From NCBI GenBank assembly GCA_030824115.1, contig JAVBYI010000009.1, forward strand, positions 215,907 through 279,906: a stretch of DNA of 64,000 nucleotides, written 5' to 3'. Source of the stretch: Rhodocyclaceae bacterium (GTDB lineage: Bacteria > Pseudomonadota > Gammaproteobacteria > Burkholderiales > Rhodocyclaceae). Position 1 is the first letter of the stretch; each line of letters opens with the position of its first letter. Both the position numbers and the translations under genes were made by a program. Shown here piece by piece: positions 55,916-64,000 of this stretch. The notes beneath the pieces are model-generated. The model was not told the DNA's origin, did not search any database, and was given only the letters and a program-made list of their open reading frames with translations.

Positions 55916-57021
55916 ATGCCCGCTCGTCTCCAACCGCTCGACACCGACAGCGAAATCTCCCCGTTTGCGGGACTCGATTTGCTGTCCTCCGCCGTCATTC
56001 TGCTCGACGGCGACTTGCGTGTGCGCTACTGCAATCCGGCGGCCGAAAACCTGTTTGCCATGAGTGTGCGCACCTGCGTTGGCAAAACGCTCTTGCAGTT
56101 GCTCGGCTCGCCGCCCGCGCTTGCCACCGCCGTCGAAAATGCGCTGGCCAAGAACTGGAGCTACACCGGTCACGATTTCGTGGTGGCCCGCGAAGGCACA
56201 GATGCGATTCACCTCGACTGCACCGTCAGCCCGATCGACAAGCCGCCGGCCCGGCTGCTGCTGGAGTTTCGCCCGATCGACCAGCAGCTTAAAGCGGCGC
56301 GCGAAGAGCGCGAAGCGGTACAGCAACGCGCCAACCAGGAACTGATCCGCAACCTCGCCCACGAGATCAAAAATCCGCTCGGCGGGATTCGTGGTTCGGC
56401 GCAACTGCTTGACCGCGAACTGGCCAGCATGGAAAACGCCCCGGCGCTCAAGGAATACACCGAGGTCATCATCCATGAAGCGGATCGCCTGCAGGACTTG
56501 ATGCACCGCCTGCTCTCGTCGCATCGTGGCATGCAGCCGACGCAGATCAGCATTCACGAAATCCTCGAACGCGTACGTCGCCTGATTCATGCCGAGTTTC
56601 CCGGCGTGCGCGTCAAGCGCGACTACGATACCTCGCTGCCCGAAATCACCGGCGACCGTGAGCAACTGATTCAGGTCATCCTCAATATCGTGCGCAATGC
56701 CGCCCAGGCCATGCAGGGCGAAGGCGAGATCATCACCCGCACGCGTGCTGTCCGCCAGGTGACGCTGGTGAAGAAGCGTTACCGCCTGGCACTTGAATTG
56801 CAGATCATCGACAACGGCCCGGGCGTGCCGCCGGAAATCCGCGATCGCATCTTCTACCCGCTGGTGTCGGGGCGGGAGGGCGGCACCGGGCTGGGGCTGG
56901 CGCTGGCCCAAAGCTTTGTCCAGCAACATCATGGGCATATCGAGGTCGCCTCGGTACCCGGTCACACCTGCTTTACGCTGCGCCTCCCCATCAGTCGCGG
57001 CGGTTCTGGAGAGAAAAACAA

Positions 57022-57025
<4 letters not shown>
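55916..57025 (+). CDS. ntrB: Nitrogen regulation histidine kinase NtrB
   Basis: The 369-residue soluble kinase has an N-terminal PAS domain (about 20-125), HisKA with NLAHEIKNPLGGIRGSAQLLDREL (His near 147) and HATPase_c with DNGPGVPPE and GGTGLGLALAQ. NtrB, also called GlnL, autophosphorylates in low nitrogen and dephosphorylates NtrC when bound by PII. The 3' end overlaps ntrC by 4 bases. Confidence 0.96.
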
Positions 57026-58421
<1,396 letters not shown>

Positions 58422-58425
<4 letters not shown>

Positions 58426-59225
58426 CCCCGGGATTGCAGGATATTGGCCAGTAGTGCCTTGACCGTTTTCGGTTCGAAGGGTTTGTCGCAAATCCCCGAG
58501 ACGCCAGCTTCCTCGACGGCAGCCAGCCGCCCGGCGTCCTGCTCACTGGTCACCATCAGAATCGGCACGGACGATTGCCAACTCTTGGTACGAATGTAGT
58601 CGATCAGCCCCTTGCCATCCATTTCCGGCATGTTGTAGTCGGTCACGACCAGATCGATCATCTTGTCGTTCAGTACCGCGATGGCCTCGATGCCGTTTTC
58701 CGCTTCGGTGAAATTGCTGATACCCAGATTCTCCAGCACGCGGCGAATGAATTTGCGCGCGCTGGCGCTGTCGTCGACGACCAGCACCTGCAGGGTTTCG
58801 AGATCGGCAATATCCGCATCGATACTCGCGTCGCTGTCCAGATAATCGAGCGTGGCGCGCAGGGCCGTGCCCAGCTGGGTGGCACTGAACGGCTTGGGCA
58901 GGATGCCGCAGGCGCCGGACTGACGCACGGGATCGAGCACCTGCGGCCGCGTTTCGCTGGAAATGAGAATGAAGGGCATGTGCTCGGTCGCCGGGTTGGT
59001 GCGCAGGCGCTGCACCAGATCCACCCCCGTCATGTCCGGCAGGTAGAGGGCGCTGATAACCAGCGAAGTCGACTCATGGGCCAGCTTGTCGAACATGGCT
59101 GCGGCATTGTCGAAATGCGTCACGCGGGTCACCCCCTGCTGCGCCAGCAGGGAAATGATCACGCGTGCCTGCGTGGAAGAGGGTTCAACCAGATAGACCG
59201 CAAGGTCGGAGAAGCTGTTCAGCAT
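58422..59225 (-). CDS. Double-receiver response regulator
   Basis: From the ATG at 59225 the product has 267 residues forming two receivers (about 8-130 and 145-265). The second is fully canonical, with VVDDSAS, acceptor in VVTDYNMPEMDG and Lys in CDKPFEP. The first is degenerate: the acidic pocket is VEPSST, and the acceptor position reads ISALYLPDMTG (Ala in place of Asp). It probably cannot be phosphorylated and may be an interaction or regulatory domain. There is no output domain. It is convergent with ntrC (4-bp overlap) and divergent from birA. Confidence 0.88.
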
Positions 59226-59270
59226 GGCAATGACAACGCCGTAAAGAGGGGCTTCCAGTATAGTCGCAGC

Positions 59271-60050
59271 ATGTCGGCCACCGCACGCCTGAATCTCGCA
59301 GCACTCTCGCTCGCCCTCGGCGATACGGCCCGGCGTTTCGACGCCGACCTGCTGCCGGTGTGCGATTCGAGCAATGCCGTTTTGTTGGCGCGGGCCGAAG
59401 CCGGCGCACCCACCGGCACAGTGGTGATCACCGAAACCCAAACCGCCGGGCGCGGCCGCCGTGGCCGACCGTGGCTTTCCGCGCCGGGCGACAGCCTGAC
59501 GTTTTCGCTGTTGTGGCGTTTTGCGCCGGGCACATCGCCGGCCGGTTTGTCGCTGGCGACTGGACTTGCCGTTGCGACTGCACTTGAAAAAGTCGGCGCT
59601 GGGAAGACGGCATTGAAATGGCCAAACGACCTGCTCAGGGACGGCAGAAAGCTCGGCGGCATTCTCATCGAGCTGGTGCCGGGCGCCCCCCATGCAGCGG
59701 TGATCGGCATCGGCCTCAACCTGCGCCTGCCCGGAGAGATGCCCGAAGACCTGCGCGCGCGCAGTGCGGCACTCGCCCACCCGATCGACCCCAACCGGCT
59801 TTTGGCTGCCCTGCTGATTCAGTTGCTTGACACGCTGAACCACTTTGCCCGGCACGGTTTTGCCGCCCTGCGCCACGACTGGCAGGCACGCCATGCCTTC
59901 GAAAATGCGCCGGTCCGCCTGCTCGCCGACTTCGCCCCACCACGCGACGGCATCTGTCGCGGCGTGGCGGGCGATGGTGCCTTGCTGTTCGAAATCGACG
60001 GGCAGGTCGAGCGCATCCTCTCCGGCGAAATCTCCCTGCGGCCGCGATGA
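59271..60050 (+). CDS. birA: Biotin-[acetyl-CoA-carboxylase] ligase
   Basis: The 259-residue enzyme joins biotin to its carrier protein using ATP. The biotin/AMP loop GRGRRGRPW, the catalytic KWPNDLL and the GGILIEL motif are present. There is no N-terminal helix-turn-helix, so unlike E. coli BirA it should not act as a repressor. A dispersed repeat just before KWPNDL is read as VGAGKTA. The stop overlaps coaX (ATGA), a frequent pairing in bacteria. Confidence 0.94.
   Translation: MSATARLNLAALSLALGDTARRFDADLLPVCDSSNAVLLARAEAGAPTGTVVITETQTAGRGRRGRPWLSAPGDSLTFSLLWRFAPGTSPAGLSLATGLAVATALEKVGAGKTALKWPNDLLRDGRKLGGILIELVPGAPHAAVIGIGLNLRLPGEMPEDLRARSAALAHPIDPNRLLAALLIQLLDTLNHFARHGFAALRHDWQARHAFENAPVRLLADFAPPRDGICRGVAGDGALLFEIDGQVERILSGEISLRPR
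59588..59611 (-). repeat. 24-bp dispersed repeat, copy 15
   Basis: Variable triplet TTC, tail TTTT; identical to copy 10. Antisense in birA, read as VGAGKTA. Confidence 0.88.
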
Positions 60051-60766
60051 AGCTCCTCTGCCTTGATGCCGGCAATACGCGCCTGAAGTGGGGCCTGCGC
60101 ACGCAGGACGGCTGGCTGGCGCAAGGTGTCCTGGCTCATGATGCAATCGCTTCGCTTGCTGCCCAACTGCCCGCCACGCCTGATTGCATCCGTGCCTGCA
60201 ATGTCGCCGGCGCGGCAGTCGCCGCCGATATCGAAGCCCTCGCCACCGCGCTGGCCGTCCCGCTGGACTGGTTCCGCAGCAGCTCTGCCGCCGCTGGCGT
60301 GACCAACGGCTATGCCGCCCCCACCCAACTCGGCGCCGACCGCTGGGCTGCCTTGATCGGCGCCCACGCACTGCATGCCGGCCCGGCCCTCGTCGTCATG
60401 GCAGGCACCGCCACCACCATCGACGTGTTATCGGCAGAGGGTCAATTCTGCGGCGGTTTGATCCTGCCCGGTCTTGATCTGATGCGCACCGCGCTGGCGC
60501 GCAACACCGCCGGTTTGCCCGAAGCAACCGGACAATTCGCGCCGCTGCCCACCAACACCGACGATGCCATCGTCAGCGGCGCCCTGCAGGCCACGCTGGG
60601 CGCCATCGAGCGCATGGCTGCCCCACTATGCCGTCCCGCCAACGCCGACTTTTGTGTGATCCTGTCGGGCGGTGCCGCAGATGCCCTCGCCCCACATCTG
60701 GTTTTGCCTGTTCGTCGCGTCGCGCATCTGGTGCTCGAAGGCCTCGCCGCCAGCGGTGTTTGGTAA
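60047..60766 (+). CDS. coaX: Type III pantothenate kinase
   Basis: The 239-residue enzyme starts CoA synthesis by phosphorylating pantothenate. ASKHA-fold motifs are visible: DAGNTRLKW at the N-terminus, GADRWAALIGA and TATTIDVL in the middle, and GGLILPGLDLM near residue 140. A dispersed repeat near residue 200 is read as CRPANADF, just before VILSGGAADAL. It overlaps birA by 4 bases, and the cyclase gene starts 10 bases later. Confidence 0.95.
   Translation: MKLLCLDAGNTRLKWGLRTQDGWLAQGVLAHDAIASLAAQLPATPDCIRACNVAGAAVAADIEALATALAVPLDWFRSSSAAAGVTNGYAAPTQLGADRWAALIGAHALHAGPALVVMAGTATTIDVLSAEGQFCGGLILPGLDLMRTALARNTAGLPEATGQFAPLPTNTDDAIVSGALQATLGAIERMAAPLCRPANADFCVILSGGAADALAPHLVLPVRRVAHLVLEGLAASGVW
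60630..60653 (+). repeat. 24-bp dispersed repeat, copy 16
   Basis: Variable triplet CCG, one core mismatch (CCAACGCCGAC), tail TTTT. In coaX in the gene's direction, read as RPANADF. Confidence 0.86.
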
Positions 60767-60776
60767 GATCGACGGC

Positions 60777-61700
60777 ATGGCTACCCAACAGGATGTATGT
60801 ATCGTTTTCGCCGATGTGTCAGGCAGCACGCGGCTTTATGAGAAGCTGGGCGATGCCGGCGCACTGGCGGCCGTCGACCGCTGCGTCGAAGCGATGAAGC
60901 GGGCCACCGCGCTCAACCGCGGCCGTGTCGTCAAGACCATCGGCGATGAGGTGATGGCGGTATTCGACAGCGCCGCGCAAGGCATGCAGGCCGCCAGCGA
61001 GATGCAGCAACGCATCGACGAATTGTCGCCACCGGCCCCCGACGTCAAGCTGGCGATCCGTGCCGGCTTCCACTTCGGCCCGGCCCTGCTCGAAAATAAC
61101 GATGTGTTCGGCGACACCGTCAACACCGCGGCACGCATGGCGGGACTCGCCAAGGCCGGCCAGATCATTACTACCGCCGACACGGTGGCCGCCCTGCCGG
61201 ATTTGCTGCGCGCAGCCTGTCGCGAGATCGATGCCCTGGCCGTCAAGGGCAAAGCCGAGAACATTCATGTCTGCGAAGTCATCTGGCAGGAAAGCGCCGA
61301 TCTGACGATGATGAGCACACGCATGGCGCCGGCTGCGCCAATGGGCACGCGCCTGGTCTTGCGACAGAGCGGCATCGTCCTGGCGCTCGGCCCGGCACGG
61401 CCAACCGCCAGCCTCGGCCGTGACATGGCCTGCGATATCGTCATCCGCGACCCGCGCGCTTCGCGCACGCACGCGAAGATCGAGCGGCGGCGCGACAAGT
61501 TCGTGCTGGTCGACATGAGCAGCAACGGCACCTACGTCACGTTTCAAGGAGAAGCCGAGGTGGCCCTCAAGCGCGAGGAAATCATCCTGCGCAGCCAAGG
61601 CCAGATTGCCTTCGGGCATGCCGCCGCCACGGCCACCGCGGCGGATATCCTCACTTTCTCGATTGAGGATGTGACAGACGAAACGCTGACGGCAGTCTGA
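60777..61700 (+). CDS. Class III adenylate/guanylate cyclase with FHA domain
   Basis: The ATG at 60777 gives 307 residues. The N-terminal cyclase domain (about 5-170) has metal-site Asp in FADVSGSTRL and IGDEVMAVF, and the NDVFGDTVNTAARM segment that holds the transition-state Asn/Arg. The C-terminal FHA domain (about 200-295) has GRD, SRTHAKI and SSNGTYV, the residues that bind phosphothreonine. A Ser/Thr kinase gene is convergent 15 bases away. The cyclase may therefore be recruited or regulated by that kinase through a phosphothreonine. Whether it makes cAMP or cGMP cannot be read with certainty. Confidence 0.92.
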   Translation: MATQQDVCIVFADVSGSTRLYEKLGDAGALAAVDRCVEAMKRATALNRGRVVKTIGDEVMAVFDSAAQGMQAASEMQQRIDELSPPAPDVKLAIRAGFHFGPALLENNDVFGDTVNTAARMAGLAKAGQIITTADTVAALPDLLRAACREIDALAVKGKAENIHVCEVIWQESADLTMMSTRMAPAAPMGTRLVLRQSGIVLALGPARPTASLGRDMACDIVIRDPRASRTHAKIERRRDKFVLVDMSSNGTYVTFQGEAEVALKREEIILRSQGQIAFGHAAATATAADILTFSIEDVTDETLTAV

Positions 61701-61715
61701 GCGCCGGCCCCGAAA

Positions 61716-63962
61716 TCAGATACTGATTTTCTTCAGCTTGGCCGGATCGCGGATCACGCCTTCGCGCCGTGGCTGCGGGGCCGTCATCAGTCCGGCCGCC
61801 GGCAGCTTGTCGAGCTTGCCAAGGGTCTCCGGCGTATTGCAGCTCGACTCAAAGGAGAGCGTGACCTCATTCCCTTGCCGCGCGCTGACGCCAAAGCAGG
61901 TCTTGCCGAGCTTCTGGTTGAGCGGCGCAATCATGCCCTGCATGACCAGATCGACGGCATCGCCCAGCCCACCCGACAGATCGGCTTCGTAACGTGCATT
62001 GCTGCCGGCACTCGCCAGCGCGACGGATAAAACCGGGCGCAGGCCGGTAAATTCGCGCAGCAGCGCCTCCGAAGTCGCTGCATCGGGCAAGCCAAGAATG
62101 CGCAGGGCAATTTTCTGCCCCATCTGGTGGTAATGCTGCAGGAAGAAATTCTTCGAAAACTCCTCGCCAACCAGCTTGCCGACATCGCGCAGTGCCAGGT
62201 CTTCGGTGGCCCAGCTTTGCTTCTCGGGAATCTGGGTGTTGAAGTAAATTTCCTCGCCGTTCTTCTTGTCGGTGCACTTCACCGTCCAGGACGTCAGCAC
62301 GAACTTTTCGATGGTGATGCCGGATGCTTCAAGGGTATGTTGCAACTTCTTGAACTTGGCCTCGCCGGTCACGGCAAAATCCGCATTGCCGCCTTGGTCG
62401 TCGTTCGCCAGCCGAAAGCCGAAGGACTGGATGCGCTCCTTGAGCAGGTTCTCCGCCACCGGTGAACGCGGCGCGGCAGCAGCGGGGTCACTCTCCGCAC
62501 TCTTGGTGTTGATCGCGACGGAAATCTTCGGATCGCCGTTATTGCGGATGAACTCGACGCGCTCCTCGGCCGACATCTGGTTGAGCGACTTCTGCACCTG
62601 GCGCACATTCACCGACGCCTTGGCAGTCATCGACATCAGGCCATCCTTGCCCTGCTGCGGCGCCTGCTCCTCGCGGATGGTCTGGATGAACTGATTGCTG
62701 TTGGCCAGCAGCTTGGCCTGGATCAGGCCGTAATGCTGGGTCAGCGAATTCTGCTCGATATAAAGCGCAGCGGCTTTCTCGATCAGTTGGCGGCGGGCAT
62801 CCTCGCGCAGATCGGCCGTCATCAACCCCTTGTCCTGCGCGTAGCGCGGATCGCTGGGGTCGGCATAGCCCACGGCGGTAATCGTCAGCATGCCGCTATC
62901 GCTGGCGGCCGCAAATGTCGGCGCTGACGAGACGGCATGGCTAGCGGAAGGCGCATCGCCGCCTTTCATGAACAGGAATGCGCCACCGGCCACCGCCACG
63001 GCAGCAATGCCGGCGAGTGCCAGCATGGGCACCTTGGGCCGTGCGGCGGTGGTCACAGGTACTGCTACTGACGAAGCAGCGGCTGGCGGTAAACCCGCCA
63101 GCGTCGCATCGGCACCGATGACGGTTGCGTCATCGCCCTGCGGTTTCTGCAAGGCCGTGTCGATGGCGGCGGCAAAAGCCTGCGCGGTCTGATAGCGATC
63201 TTCCGGCCGCTTCGCCAAGGCCTGGCGGACCAGCGCATCAAAGGGCCGTGGCACCTGGACATTCAGTTCGGAAGGCGCCGGCGGGTCTTCCTTCAGCACC
63301 TTGTGCATGATGGTGGTGAGCGTGCCGGTAAACGGCTTGTCGCCGGTGAGGAACTGGTACAGGATGACGCCCGCAGAAAAGAGGTCGGAGCGCCCGTCGA
63401 CGGTCTGGCCCATGAACTGCTCGGGCGACATGTAGGCCGGCGTGCCGAGCACGGCACCGGCCTGCGTCAAGTTCGACGACTCGATGCGCGCGATGCCGAA
63501 GTCGGCCACCTTCACCGTGCCATCTTTCAGCAGGATGATGTTGGCGGGCTTGATGTCGCGATGCGTGATGCCGTTCTGGTGCGCGTGGCCCAGCGCCGCG
63601 AGCAACTGCGCCATGATGCGGCCAATCTCGGGCAGGGCAAAGCGCTCGTTGGCGTCGAAGTAATCCTTCAGCTCGCGGCCTTCGATGAATTCCATGGCGA
63701 TGAACGCCGTGCCTTCATCCTCGCCATACTCGTAGATGCCGACGATGTTCGGATGCGACAGACGACCGGCGGCCTGTGCCTCGCGCTGAAAACGAGCCAG
63801 GATTTCGCCCGCCTCGGCACGATCCAGCTGATCGCGCCTGACGGTCTTGATGGCGACACGCCGGGCGATGCCCGGGTCCCAGCCCTCATACACAACACCC
63901 ATGGCGCCGCTGCCGAGTTCGCGGTGGATTTCGTATTTGCCGAGCTTTGGGGGTAACGCCAT
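61716..63962 (-). CDS. Membrane Ser/Thr protein kinase (PknB type)
   Basis: The 748 residues start with a eukaryotic-type kinase domain (about 8-270). It has the GSGAMGVVYEG loop, VAIKTV Lys, catalytic HRDIKPANI, DFGIAR and the APE-like SPEQF. A single membrane helix lies at about 312-332 (MLALAGIAAVAVAGGAFLFM). The roughly 410-residue C-terminal part would be periplasmic and has no PASTA repeats; I do not recognise it. A dispersed repeat just after the helix is read as VSSAPTF. GGAGA precedes the ATG. The FHA-cyclase next to it is a likely substrate or partner. Confidence 0.92.
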   Translation of the reverse strand: MALPPKLGKYEIHRELGSGAMGVVYEGWDPGIARRVAIKTVRRDQLDRAEAGEILARFQREAQAAGRLSHPNIVGIYEYGEDEGTAFIAMEFIEGRELKDYFDANERFALPEIGRIMAQLLAALGHAHQNGITHRDIKPANIILLKDGTVKVADFGIARIESSNLTQAGAVLGTPAYMSPEQFMGQTVDGRSDLFSAGVILYQFLTGDKPFTGTLTTIMHKVLKEDPPAPSELNVQVPRPFDALVRQALAKRPEDRYQTAQAFAAAIDTALQKPQGDDATVIGADATLAGLPPAAASSVAVPVTTAARPKVPMLALAGIAAVAVAGGAFLFMKGGDAPSASHAVSSAPTFAAASDSGMLTITAVGYADPSDPRYAQDKGLMTADLREDARRQLIEKAAALYIEQNSLTQHYGLIQAKLLANSNQFIQTIREEQAPQQGKDGLMSMTAKASVNVRQVQKSLNQMSAEERVEFIRNNGDPKISVAINTKSAESDPAAAAPRSPVAENLLKERIQSFGFRLANDDQGGNADFAVTGEAKFKKLQHTLEASGITIEKFVLTSWTVKCTDKKNGEEIYFNTQIPEKQSWATEDLALRDVGKLVGEEFSKNFFLQHYHQMGQKIALRILGLPDAATSEALLREFTGLRPVLSVALASAGSNARYEADLSGGLGDAVDLVMQGMIAPLNQKLGKTCFGVSARQGNEVTLSFESSCNTPETLGKLDKLPAAGLMTAPQPRREGVIRDPAKLKKISI
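62913..62936 (-). repeat. 24-bp dispersed repeat, copy 17
   Basis: Variable triplet TCG, core TCAGCGCCGAC, tail ATTT. In the kinase gene's direction, in the linker after the membrane helix, read as SSAPTF. Confidence 0.88.
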
Positions 63963-63977
63963 GGGAATCTCCGGTAC

Positions 63978-64000
63978 TTACTGCGCAGGCTTTTTCTTGG
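63978..64000 (-). CDS. Possible 3' end of a gene upstream of the kinase
   Basis: One minus-strand frame reads KKKPAQ then TAA, 15 bases before the kinase start. A lysine-rich end and short spacing suit a co-transcribed gene, but only seven codons are visible and the frame is a guess. Confidence 0.25.

Overview
The window looks like chromosome of a GC-rich betaproteobacterium, probably of the Rhodocyclales/Rhodocyclaceae type. This is inferred from gene content and order: a def-fmt-rsmB-DUF4390-ntrY-ntrX-trkA-trkH run divergent from lysM-dprA, and a glnA-ntrB-ntrC locus. No rRNA, tRNA, CRISPR array, intact insertion sequence or integrase was seen. Coding density is very high and many neighbouring genes overlap by 4 bases (ATGA).

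Region 1 (1-17259, all + strand) is made only of signal-transduction modules. It starts inside a hybrid histidine kinase with three receiver domains. CheR and CheB (without its usual receiver) follow, then two large c-di-GMP proteins (REC-PAS-GAF-PAS-GGDEF-EAL and REC-PAS-PAS-GGDEF). After a 136-bp gap comes an apparent operon: a cytoplasmic [NiFe]-hydrogenase of sensory (group 2) type, a hydrogenase maturation protease, a PAS hybrid kinase, a single-domain response regulator, a GAF-HD-GYP protein and a Cache-domain kinase. The gene set suggests a hydrogen-sensing pathway that ends in c-di-GMP turnover. A diverged copy of the priA 3' end lies at its left edge and the real priA 3' end at its right edge, so the block may have been inserted there.

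Region 2 (17256-22414): priA, a 361-bp gap rich in inverted repeats, hemE, a 6-phosphofructokinase and a GDT1-family transporter.

Region 3 (22440-41447): potassium and ion homeostasis. It holds kup, trkH, a KdpE/KdpD-like two-component pair without kdpFABC, an MFS carrier, a K+/H+ antiporter with a likely CTG start, a CorC/HlyC-type protein, an Rnk-like protein, a LysR regulator, a universal stress protein, and a second trkH with trkA and NtrYX. The NtrX protein has lost its ATPase motifs.

Region 4 (40863-53686): housekeeping genes rsmB, fmt, def, lysM, dprA, a cytochrome c, a YyaL-family protein, a CheZ-like protein with a histone-H1-like tail, ilvD, nadA and a CDF zinc-type exporter.

Region 5 (53677-64000): nitrogen control. 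glnA is preceded by two NtrC-type sites 31 bp apart and a sigma-54 promoter, and is followed by ntrB and ntrC. Then come a double-receiver protein, birA, coaX, an adenylate cyclase with an FHA domain, and a convergent membrane Ser/Thr kinase.

Across the whole window I found 17 copies of one asymmetric 24-bp sequence: GCCGTC, three variable bases, CCAGCGCCGAC, then WTTT. The copies lie in both orientations, mostly inside genes at linkers or loops, in all reading contexts. I regard this as the most unusual feature here.
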